A stretch of 64,000 bases of DNA from Casuarius casuarius. Its lineage: Eukaryota > Chordata > Aves > Casuariiformes > Casuariidae. Position 1 is the first letter of the stretch; every line of letters starts with the position of its first letter. Below, one piece after another: positions 44,641 to 55,620 of the stretch. Under the pieces are notes generated by a model. That model was not told the DNA's origin and ran no database searches. It worked only from the letters and a program-made list of their open reading frames with translations. Position numbers and translations under genes: made by a program. Location of the stretch: contig PTFA01000304.1 of assembly GCA_003342895.1 (NCBI GenBank), positions 768,623 to 832,622 on the forward strand, written 5' to 3'.

Positions 44641-46790
44641 AGTAGTCCTTGAGCACTAGCTCTACCCGCAGAATATTTAGGAAAATAAAAGGAAACCATG
44701 CTTACGTTTGGGCTTCCGTGGCTGGCTCTTTGCATCTCACTTTCTTATTCTTGGTCATGAAACCAGTCAGCCTGCCCTGCTAGTCAAATCCAAATTCTTG
44801 AACGTGGAAAGCGTTTGGTGCAGTGTACCATCTCCCAGCCTAAGACCAAGCCAAGGAGCAACGCTTCAGCGATCTTCATTTTCCAGGCTGGTAATTCTGG
44901 TTTGACAGAATGAACAACAAAGGCAGCAAATGAGAAAAAGAAATAGGGGGAAAAAGAAAAAAAACCCCAAAGGAGTGGACATACTGGTTAAAACATCCCA
45001 TTTCTTGAAAACCTGATTTTGAGGTATCTGTCAAAGCACTCCATGTGTTCCTTGTGATTATTATATCACATGGCCTTGGCGTGGTTTTCTGGTATTTTGC
45101 GAGGACCACCCAGAAGTGGGCCAGGTTTGGTTACTGGATTTACTAAACAGAACAAGAAACGCAGAGCTCCTGCCTGCTATTCAAAAATAATATCGCAAGG
45201 GAAGCAAACCACAGCGAGACCACAGGGAGGTGAAGCCCATTTTCCACTTGCCGCGGGAACTGCCCTCGCTCGCTGCGCGAGGCAGGCTCCATATGCCGGG
45301 AAGGATTCCCAAAAGCGCTCCGTCCCCGCTGACCGCCTGCCTTTCCGAAGCTGCATCCAGCGGGACGCGGGGTGAGGAAGTGGCTCTGAACAGGATACTC
45401 TGGGGTGTTTTCTCTGTGCAGTGAGGTGGAGAGAACAGCCTGTAAGAGAAAACACCAAATGGTGTCGGACTAGAACAGAGAAAGCTTGTTTCTGCCTTCC
45501 AGTTTTTCGGATTGTGGATGCCGGACCACCCGATGGCTGGAGAGAGCTTTCTGGGGCTCAGCATGCTGCCAAAAGCGCTGCTCCTGCGTCCTCTGCGCTG
45601 TCAGTCTGCGTTCCCTTCCTGCCTCGCAGCAGGACGAGGACGAGGAGGAGTGGGTGCTGGTGGAGAGAGGGGAGAGAGCTTCTCCCTCCCTAGGGAGCCA
45701 TGGAAACAGCAGCCAAAATAGGGAAAGAAAAGGATAGAGAACTTGTAGTGATGGGAATTTAAGAGAGCTGTGGAAAGCCAGGCTTGTCTATGTGATCTGC
45801 AGGAAGAAATGTTGTGAGAAAGACAGAGTTGTGAAGCAAATAAAGCAGGTTGTTTCAGGAACAGAGAGGACTCACCATATGAAGGCCCCGAGGGTGTTGG
45901 ACCTAAAATGAGATAGGCATTGGCTATGTGTGAAGCTTTTCCTTATAACCCAGCCAAAGAGGACATCAGGACTCTCTAACATCTAGCAATATTGTCCAAG
46001 TGGCGGCCTAGCAGATTGCACGAGGGTGGATGAGCTGCGTTGGTGGAACAAGCCCTCAGGGACTTGGAAGCAGCAGCAGCCAGGCCAGCCCCACTGATCG
46101 TGTAACGCGTGTGATGGGCAGGGTTTCATCCAACAGACCACCGTCCTTTGCAACTCGTTTCCATAAGACTAGTAGACACCAGTTGAATAAACCATTCTGA
46201 TACTGCCAGAAGTGTAACACTGCTCCACCTCTGCTGTATACCGCTGCTCAATGGGAGGAGCTAAAGCTATAACCAACAGGCCAAAATCTTTCAGACCTGA
46301 AAAATTTTGGTGATTTCAGCAATTCATGTTCACGTTAAGACATAAAACATTTTATAATATCAGGAATCCCTGCTTACGCTGCTGTTAGATGCTGGCATGG
46401 ATGGGAAGGAACAAGGCAATGGAGACCTTTAGCTCTCCATACATTGACTCAGTGCCTGCTCTTTCTGGCTTAGCAGCAGTTAAGGGGTTAATGTGAAACG
46501 CTCCCTCCAGTGACCTCTCACTTACTAAATGTGCTTGTTGATTTCTTGTTCTCCTAGGCATGATTTTTGTTTGGGAATGAAATGTGCTTACTCACTTATA
46601 TGCATTTATTACATAGACACGATGTTTGGGTACATCATCCATCAGTGGAAATGTCACACTGTGTAAAAGCTCGGTATCCAGAGTGACAACTGAGTTAGTG
46701 CTTGTGTTGTGGAGCAGCCCCCTTGCCAAGGCGCTGCAGCTGGACATATTTAAACAAAAGTCATGTACGAACAGATCCACAACCAAAAGA
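44641..46790. other. Intergenic sequence, no gene found
   Basis: A smaller GC-rich segment lies at 45,230-45,380. A good splice acceptor-like pyrimidine tract (TTGTTCTCCTAG) ends at about 46,557. Nothing else is identifiable. Confidence 0.45.
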
Positions 46791-46792
46791 AT

Positions 46793-46890
46793 CAAATATA
46801 TATAATTTGCATATATATGTATACGTATATAAAAAATAAAATTCACTTTTTAATATATATTTTTTATATATATATATGCACATATAGGTA
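46793..46890. repeat. AT-rich low-complexity (TA/TATATAT) segment
   Basis: Interspersed TATATA runs, including TTTTTTATATATATATATAT near 46,860, form a self-complementary low-complexity region. Confidence 0.85.
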
Positions 46891-49800
46891 TAGTTATTAT
46901 AGAAGCTGACAGCTTCTATGGCCACTGGACATCTCACGGGAGACCCGAACAAGAGCCAGTGGACTTTAGCCAGCGAAAGCCCGTAGAAGGGACTGTGATC
47001 AAAAGCTCTTCTCAGCTGATCAGACTCGGCTTCTCCTGCAAAACAACTCACTGCTCTCAGTTCTGTTAAAGAGATTCAAAATTAGCTGTTGCTAATTCTG
47101 CAGCTGAGCTCAAGGCTGAGGATTAAATGGCAGAAGAACATGTAATGGCCATTTACGCTCTTGGATGAAGCTCCGACTAGAGTAGCAATCTTTGGTATAT
47201 GGCAGCGATGGCACGCTTACTTAAGCATATTCATTTCTCAGTATGTTATTTGCAACTTCTGCCCTTATTCTACGGCACAGACATCTATTTTTCCTTTTAT
47301 AATGATTCGAAGTTTTCATGGCAACAGCTGTGAAAGCCAATGGCAGTCATACAAGTCAAACTTCAAGCAACACTCTGCAAAATACACAGCGATCTATTTT
47401 AGTGCACCATGTCATTAATTAGAAGAGACAGACCAGCCAGGTTTGGAAAATATGATCTCCAGTGTTCAATTTTTAAAGGGATTCTGAAATGGCCATTGAA
47501 ATTGTCTGCATTTTCTAACCAGAGAAGTACGGCTAGAAAAATTAGGCTAAATATTGATTAATCTCAGAATTGAAATAAATGATTTATGTTAGTTATCAGC
47601 TGACTCTGCTTATGGCCCTGGTTTTGGGTATAGACTTATTAACTTAATATGGTAGTAATGGGAAAGGCAAAGAGTGGGATTAATGCCATAGGAATATTGA
47701 AAATTTGAAAAATACTTTCTAAATTTGTCAGTAATTTTGCACTATAGTAATAAGGGATTTTGATGTCCACCCATCCAATTTATAGGACATTGTTTATGAT
47801 AGCAATCATTTGCTTAACTCAGGTGTTGAGATAGTAACACTTTAGTGCACCAATATTTCACCAGTCAGCTTTAGCACTGACTCTAGTTATGGTCATACTT
47901 GTGGCAATATCTTAGACCCATGCTTTTACAGGCTGGGTTGATATCTATTTATAACCTTTATTTTTACAGAGAAGAGCTAAACCTAATTTCGAGAATTTTG
48001 AAGCTTTGCTTTCTTCAGTTGGACTTTTTTTCTTTTACTGAAGCTGCTGCTGATTTTTTTGTAAAATGTGTCAACTGAACATGTTCTGCTTAAAAAATTT
48101 TCGCTTGAAATCGTTCGTGGGAAATTTCTAAAGGTAATGAAATGTCAATGGTATGTTTGTTTTGATTTGAGAATATAATTACAATTCCAAATTTTGCCTG
48201 GCATTTTCTAATATCTTTAAAAATAACTAAAAAATATCATTTTCCTAAAAACATTTGTATTTGATCAAACTCCCATGTGTGCTTTGGAAATGTTTCCAGT
48301 GAAAAGATTCTAACCCGCTGCTTTATGTTTGAAGGAGCAGCGATCGTTGCAGTAGGGTGTAACTGCCATTGCTTCCAAGCTCTTTGATCACAGCATGTTC
48401 ACATCTAAATCTGAGCTGGGATCTAGATCTCATTTTTATGCCTTAGGCTATAATTTGTGGGTTTCTTTGACAAAAGAATTTCTTTTATAAGATACGTATT
48501 GCACACAAGGGCAGTACCGTGCTTTTCCTCACTCTGTGGGAGGATGCACCCTTTTAAAAAATGAATTGTGATTCCCTTTAGTGGGAGGGCAGAAGAGGTC
48601 AGGTACTCCGGGCCTGGAAGGCTGGGATTTCGATATGTCGGAAACCGTGTCAGGTGAGCATCACATATGTGAGATTAATGACCGCGGAGAGGAATCCTCT
48701 GTGCTGTGGGAGCAATTTGTTTCTTGCATAAAGAATAATACAGATGTGAAGCTGAGAAGCATTTTCGATTTAGTGATGGGAGAGATGTAAGAGCGGTGCC
48801 CTGGGGCTGGCTGCGGGTTAGGTCGCTGCTGCACGGGGATAGATGTATACAATGTGCTCATTTAGCTGTGCGTGTTGTTTGAATTTGCAAAGCATCTGAG
48901 GCTGCATATGATAACCAGAAAGGATGCAGAAATAATGGCAGAAATTATCCAGTTGTTCAGCCACTGTTTGCACAAGAAATTGCAGTGTCTGTGGGAGTAT
49001 TTGCTCCTGTTTAGCTTTAACTTGGGTGCCTAAAATAGACAGCTCATTTTGCTAGACTCCCGCGGTGGGAGGGACTTTTGTCATGTCTAAAATCTTCTCA
49101 GGACATTACTGATGTGTTTAGTTTGTGCATATATAACATTGGCAATGAAAACTGCCTATTTGAATGCCATGGAGACTGGGATTCCCTGACCTCATAAGGA
49201 CTCCTGATTTCCCCGAACTATCGGGTCCATCTGTAATGCCACATTTCAATGAACAGATTGTAGACAAATATATTATTTATTGAGCTCCCAATCTTTTATT
49301 TTAGTATTACCATAATAAAACTTACTTTCTGGAGAAAATAACTTAAAAATGGCCAATTTGTCTTTTCATTATCACCATTATCGTGATAAAGGACGATGAA
49401 AGAAACTGTGTTCCTGAATTGTTTTGTTTTGAAAAAAAAAAAAAGGAAGCAAGTTTTAAATGTATAGTATAATTTTCATGTTATATCTGCATACCTAAAG
49501 TTGCGTGGCCTCAAAACTTTGCATCCTCTGCCAGGCGAAATGGTTTCCTTTCTGCTGCGTACTTTTCTTAAATCATTATCTGTTTATACAAAAATGTCAG
49601 ATGGCAGAAACAGTGAGAAGTAAGTGGGGGTGTGCTGGATGCTATCCGTTTTGACTGAGAAGACACAATAAGCCTATTTCTAGTAAGAAGAAGATTGTAC
49701 TGTCAGTGAAATGGTATTACCCTGCCTCTTCCAATGTGTTTTCAGCTGACAGATCAAGGAAGAAACATCAATATTACTGCACAACGTATTTCCCCTCTGA

Positions 49801-50140
49801 GTGAAAGGGCTTTATATCACAAACACATGCTAAAAATGACTTTCGCATTCGTGCTAATTTCTCAGAGGCAGTGCTGGGCATATGCCACTTATCTGATCTT
49901 GATTGCTGCACTAAACTGAGCCACGCTGTTCTGCTTTATCCTTTGCATAATTTCAGATGTGCTTTCTATTTTCTTTGCACTTCACCAAGGTAGCATATAA
50001 CTGCTTGGAAAATGTTAACATCTGTGACAGGGAAAAAAAAAAAAAGAAAAGGAAAGGAATTCATCAAAGCCCTAAGATTTATGGGCTAAATCCTTAGACT
50101 TTGGTCCAGGTGGTGGGTTTCTTTCTCTGCTGAGGCAGCA
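46891..50140. other. Intergenic sequence, AT-rich
   Basis: No repeat, exon or RNA gene is recognised. A 69-codon plus-strand frame at 48,581-48,790 contains CAG|GTGAGC near 48,652, but has no start ATG and no protein resemblance. Confidence 0.45.
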
Positions 50141-50149
50141 GAAAGCAGC

Positions 50150-50420
50150 CCAAGCGCTGCCGGCGCGGAGCAATCGAGGCTCGTCCCGGCGGGTGCCGGG
50201 GCAGCGCCGTGCTCCCGCCTGGCTCTCGGCCGCCCGCTCCCCGTCGCCGCCGCACGCGTGGGCCAGAGCACGTAGCCTCGAGGCAGCCCGGGCCGGCAGC
50301 TGCCTGCAGCTGGGCTGCGCGGCGGTGGCGGCCCCGAGGCCAGCCTGCATCGTGCTGGAAACCCTTTCGGTCGGCCGCGGTCGGCTGCGGGGAGACGGCG
50401 GCAGAGTCGCCGGTGTGGCG
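50150..50420. promoter_or_regulatory. Intergenic CpG-island-like patch
   Basis: CpG-dense sequence (CGGCGCGGAG, CCGTCGCCGCCGCACGCGTG, GGCTGCGCGGCGGTGGCGGC) lies far from any recognised gene. A 198-codon minus-strand frame and competing plus-strand frames run through it and are best explained by GC content. Confidence 0.45.
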
Positions 50421-51090
50421 AGGGCTGAGCCAGGGTGATGGAGATGGTCCTGTAGCGTTGAGTTTTGGTGCGTTGAATCCTGCATCCCCCAGCTAGGAAA
50501 ATCCCTTTTGGTGCAAAAAAGTGGGTGCACCTGGACGGCCAGGACGGGCTCGCTGACACTGCTGGGGCCAGCAGCCCTGCAAAAGCCCCGGGGGAGAGCG
50601 ACACGGCGGGGCCCTCGGTGCCGCCAGGCACCCGCGCAGCTCCACGGCTGTTCCTTACCCCGGAGCAATGCCCGGGGGTGTCACGAGCCTTGCCGGCGAG
50701 GCTGCCACCTGCCCCAATGCACCTGAAACGATAAGTAAAAGCTCAGCGCCTGGAAGAAATGTGGCCTGGCCACGCAGGGGGCAGGTCCCTCCTGCGCGTT
50801 CCCTGCTGGCTTGCCGCGCTGGCAGCGATAGCCGAGCGGTGGGAACGGCTGCGCTCCTCCCGGGCGGCGGGGAGGGTTTACCCTGCTGCAAACAGCCAGG
50901 GGCGAAAGGATAAAACTGCCTCAGGGAGGATGAGGTGCCAGGGAAAGCCAGGGCTTGAGCAAATCTCAACTTGCGGTTGAGGTGTGTGAGAAGCAGGGGA
51001 TGGGGCTGTCTTCATCCATCCTTTTTTTCTGAACTTTGGTGATCACATTTTCAAAAGCTGCCCCTCGTTTTTCTTTTCTTGCATTTCCAG

Positions 51091-51266
51091 GTATTAGTAC
51101 AGCTGCAGGCAGAGCAGCAACATAATGTACGCAGATGTCTGAGCTATTTCTGGTGGTGTAAAAAGAAGACACTGATAAGGCTGATTGGAAAACCTCAAGG
51201 TGTGGACTTGATTTCCTCCAAGTATGCAACGGAGGAGCCCCTTGATGGGAGTGTAATAGCGCTCGT
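51091..51266 (+). other. Exon-like segment with strong splice signals
   Basis: A near-ideal acceptor (TTTTTCTTTTCTTGCATTTCCAG ends at 51,090; shown here in short as TTTTCTTGCATTTCCAG) precedes 176 nt that stay open in one frame up to a GTAAGC donor at 51,267-51,272. The translation (for example YFWWCKKKTLIRLIGKPQG) is not recognised. It may be an exon of an unannotated or non-coding transcript, or coincidence. Confidence 0.25.
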
Positions 51267-51479
51267 GTAAGCAGGGTGGCACAGAGAGAAGTCAAAAACT
51301 CTTTGGGATCTTGGAGAGCTAAAAGCGAAGTTGCCTTTTAGTGTTATTCATGGTTTAGTCATCAAATTCCTGGTCTTTCTAAATGATACTGTCAGGATGA
51401 ATTGCTCTGCCGTGGACAGAAAATTAGTTGTGCACTGATGTAATATGGGAAGACACTTCACAGTTAGTCTGCCACTGAC

Positions 51480-51525
51480 TATCATTATTATTATTACTAC
51501 ATCATTGTAATTATTGTTATTTTTC
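51480..51525. repeat. Degenerate ATT-rich low-complexity tract
   Basis: Short ATT/TTA units with interruptions. Confidence 0.6.
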
Positions 51526-51529
51526 TGTC

Positions 51530-53025
51530 TTTTTTAGGGAATAGTAAGAAATTAAGATTTGAAGTGGAAGAGTCAAAGTTCTTGGGACTGTTTTACTGTT
51601 CACAGAAGATTACCTGCATATTTGCGGTTTCACAAGTACCACCACTGCTTTAACGGTCATGCTGTTATAGTCTGCTAGAAACATCCATTCAGACTGGATA
51701 CCCATTCCTGGAAAAGATAGCGAGTGTCTGGAATGGAAACGGTATGTTCTTTTGAAAGTTTTGGTTGTCACTATATGTTACTGACAGCATTAGTATTGCA
51801 AATTGGAATACAATGTAGAAACATGAAGGGATTTACTACTACAGAACTGGATGTGTTACGTGATGTAGTGCTGGGATATTAGACAACACAACATTTCATG
51901 AATAAAACAGAAGATCTTACAACACTCCTTAAAAAAAGAAAAAAGTGATGGGGCTTGAAGCTGGTCACATTTAGAGGGTGACTCTCTGAGGACTATTTCA
52001 AATGCTGGTAATTTAATGATGCCTTTCTTAAATCTAATTTTGTACTGACTACAATTAATAAAATCCACAGGAGCAAAGATAAGAGTTAATCAAATCAGAT
52101 CAGTGCAGATATACTAATGAATAGCAGGATTTACGTTAACATTTAAAAACTGTAATGCAATACCATCTAAAGGCACACAGAAGCTCATTAATGGAACCTG
52201 AGAGACAAAAACCTACTAACCAAATAAAGCGACTGCTCCTCTTTAGATTAAATATATTCTAAGAAGAACCCAAACCTTTGCTCAGCACCCTGGAAAGAGA
52301 AGGAGAAGCAGTAAATCGCTACCCTGGCTGTGGGAAAGATTTCAAGTGGTCTGGTCTGCCTGACGTTGGCTGCATGGCACCACCGCACCGGCGGGCAGGA
52401 CGGCTGGGAGCTGCAGACAAGACAGGGAGCTCGGGACCTGCGTAGGCTGCGGGAGTGCTGCAAGGTGCAAGCGCACATTCGGCTCTCCCCTCTTGAACGG
52501 CCAGATGGCTCCGGAGCTGGCTCGGGCTGCTGCACTGGGAGAGAAGTGTAGGTGAGCAGCAGGGCTGGCTCTGAGCCCAGCCTGGGGTTTATTTTTACAC
52601 AGATGCAACCACTGTCCTTATTTGCCACTTCCCATACAGTACTGCGTAAGTGCAATGCATTATTCTTCCCATTATTTTATTACCAGAGAATCACGGCTCT
52701 TCACTGAGGGAATATTCTCATGGCTGAACTCAGACTCAAGAGCATTTCGGCCTCTACAACTCTCACTAGTGTTGACATGGAATAATTTCCCCCTTATTAA
52801 TCTCTGGATTTTGTGATTCTGAAGTTGCATCTGGAGAATATTAAACATGGTAGCTTGTCTGTGCTTCCTTTTCTCTTTTTTGTTTAGAAAAGTATTTATC
52901 CACATTTCTTTGAAGCCACATGTTCAGTCCTGGATTCTTGAATTTACACATCAAGATCTGTACACCTTGGCTGGTGGACCACAAACCTGAGCACACAACT
53001 CTTTGCAAAACTCTTTGTGCTTTGT
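51530..53025. other. Intergenic sequence, no gene found
   Basis: It is mostly AT-rich with a GC-richer segment at 52,320-52,560. No recognisable element. Confidence 0.45.
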
Positions 53026-53027
53026 TG

Positions 53028-53043
53028 ATTGTTGTTGTCGTTG

Positions 53044-53074
<31 letters not shown>

Positions 53075-53075
53075 C
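53028..53075. repeat. (TTG)n/(TTA)n microsatellite
   Basis: A GTT-rich lead-in is followed by about nine TTA units. Confidence 0.95.
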
Positions 53076-54430
53076 AGACTCCACTGGGAAATTGCTCCAT
53101 TATAAATAAGCATTTTCATAAGCATGATCAATTTTAAGCTCTCAACAGCTGAACAAAAACATCGCTATGATGCTATTCGGCTTATAACTTTCCAGCTAGA
53201 GCCACTCTCTACCAATTAGTGGAAGAATTACTGTGCTGAGAATATTTGGCAATGCCACAGGCAGCATGTCCTATGCAGGTTCTAGTCTATATACATGCAG
53301 TCTTCCCACCTAAATCACGGGGACGTGCTGAGGAGGCTGTATTCGGGGACACACTTACCAGAGCAACTAATTGTGCCCATAGACTTGCTTGTGCTTACTT
53401 AGAAGTCAATGGAGGCCCGTTTGCACATATAAGCTGTGCTGCGTATTAGTATCCCCTGCTTTTATTATCAGCTCATAATTCGTGGTTCTTCAGTTGACTG
53501 CACTGAATCGCTTTAGCACCTTGGCTGGGACCTGAACCTGCAGATATTTCTTGTGCTCGCACTATCTGCTGAAGTAACCCCGTGGCAACCGGTGTTACCC
53601 CCCAGCAGTGAATGCTACTAGCATTGGTCCTAGTCATATGATTAATAGGATCAGTGGCATAGGTTTGCAAACCTGGGATTTCTCCGGTCTCCCTCTCCTC
53701 TGTTAATGACTTGTGGGGATGGAAAGTGTTAAGAGTGTCTAAAGCAGTCATAACAAAACTGGAGAAGCCCTCAGGCTTTGGCATCAGAAAAATCTGTATT
53801 GCCTCAAGTTCCACTTTGGAGGCTTACTACACCTTGAAATATAATTAATGGGAGATCTGCTAATTTTCGATCTTGAAGTTCATTTTTGCCATGCTCAGCA
53901 TTTCAAAAAATTGAGATGATGAACACTTGGCGTTGCAGAATGTTGCCAAAAAATGTAAGTTTTGAGCATTCCTCCTCCTGATTTGTTTTGACAGATATTT
54001 CATTTTCTGAAGCTGCCGTTAGAGCAATAAAAACAAAAATCACCACAGAAAAACAAACACCAGCTCCCCTTCCAGCAAAACCAATATATTTTTCAAATGC
54101 TGGAAAATTGTGCAGCCAGAGCCCATTGAATTTCCACAGGAGGTAAAGCTCATTAGCAGACACATGAAAGACAGCAAGCAGATTATTGTGAAAAAGGTAT
54201 TTGTACAGTTACTTCAGCAACACTTTATTTAATGTTTCTGGTTGCTGGCACTCGGACAGCATGTGTGACCTGGGTTAGGGAATGGTTACTGCTGAAAAAC
54301 AGACCCGCCAAGAGCCTTCACAGTCAGCTGGAAGACTGGAGCGAAGGAGTTCAATGAAAGGAGGCAATAAAGACCTTTCTCTTTTTATTAAAACATCGGA
54401 TCAGCTATTTAAGAAAGTACAGGGAAAAGG
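53076..54430. other. Intergenic sequence, no gene found
   Basis: Nothing identifiable beyond a phrase at about 53,402-53,415 (GAAGTCAATGGAGG) typical of old amniote repeats. Confidence 0.45.
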
Positions 54431-54434
54431 GAAA

Positions 54435-54560
54435 GAGGCTCTGGAGCGGGGAGAGGAGGGGGGGCGGCGCATGCGCGGGACCGCGGGCCGCGGGAGCCGA
54501 GCACCTTCATTTTGCCCCCAATCAAAGGAGATTTGTGCTAAGCCGGTTGCCTCGAGATCC
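54435..54560. promoter_or_regulatory. Short CpG-rich patch
   Basis: GGCGGCGCATGCGCGGGACC contains an exact NRF1-type core (GCGCATGCGC), a motif enriched in CpG-island promoters. It is followed by CCGCGGGAGCC. Confidence 0.4.
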
Positions 54561-55259
54561 CTGCCACCGTGGGCCGACGGAGCACACAAGAGCTTTCTGT
54601 TATAACTTCCTGCGCTTTGTTTAAGAAAATACATTAACTAGAGGAAGAGAGTTCTCGCTACAACCCTGATTACTATTTCCTTTAATTCCATCAAAATGAC
54701 TTCTTCCCGAGCCAGTCGCTCTCCCCGGCCCGTGGAGTGGCCGAGCTCCCTTCATCTTTTCTGCAGTTAATGTTTTGCAGATTTCGGCAAGGCTCCTGGG
54801 CCGCGGGTATAGAAGTACAGTTTAAGCAGTGACAAATAGAAAGCACATGCTTATTAAAGCTGCGTTACACAACTCAGAGCTGCTTTAATGTCCTCTGCTC
54901 CTAAACCAACAAACCTGCGGGGACTCGTGCCCACGTGTGTGTGTCTTGGAAGAGGAAGGTAGGTCTGAGGTTGGGGTGACTCACGAGAAGAAGCTGGTAG
55001 ATGGATTCGGGTCGGCGCAGACCGTGCCAGCACCGCTCGTGTCCGCTCGAGGACACACGTGGGAGCGGACCTGTGACGGTGCCCACGCTGCGAAACTGGA
55101 GGCAGGAGTAGGGGTTGCTGGTCCAGGCTGGCAGCTGGCACGCGTGTGATTTACTTGCTTGTACCCAACCTGCACGCTTGCACGCTGGGTTAATCCAGGT
55201 TCAGCTATGCAAGCCCAGTTTTTGCAGGTCTGGTTCACTATTAATTAATATTTCCTTCG

Positions 55260-55620
55260 CCGCCGAGCAGTGTCCCTTCAGCTGGTGGCCGGGGATGCCG
55301 GCGAGGACCAAGAGCCGCGATTTCCCAGCCGGTGGCAGCTCCTGGTTTCCTTTCACCCCGGGGCAAGGGAGAGGCGCTCGGGGGGGCCGACGGCGCGGGA
55401 AGGCGGCAGAGGCACGGGGCTCCATCCTCCTCGTGCAGCGGGACGCCTTCCCCCGGGCTGGAGCAGCCCTGGAGTACTTTCAGCCATCAAACTTTATTTT
55501 TGTGGCAGGCTTCGCGAGCCAGGCACCTCACCGCCTTGGTTTGAGCCCCTCGGTGCTCGGCAGCGCATGGCGCGTGCTCGATATGCGGCACTAGCAGCGC
55601 CTGGCCGAGACAAGTGTTCC
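55260..55620. promoter_or_regulatory. CpG-island-like patch
   Basis: CpG-rich sequence (GGGGGGGCCGACGGCGCGGG and others) is open in three frames; the longest plus-strand frame continues to 55,803. No protein similarity is recognised. Together with the NRF1-like site at 54.45 kb it may mark a promoter or enhancer cluster. Confidence 0.4.

Noticed and set aside
45421..45737. Acidic DEDEEEWVLVERGE-like stretch in a plus-strand frame
   Set aside because: Short, not flanked by convincing splice sites, and the residue pattern comes from a simple GAGGAC/GAGGAG run.
50072..50668. 198-codon minus-strand frame
   Set aside because: Explained by CpG-rich composition; overlapping frames on both strands are equally open.
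53028..53075. Possible poly(A)/LINE tail signal from the TTA run
   Set aside because: No element body is recognisable next to it; treated as a simple microsatellite.
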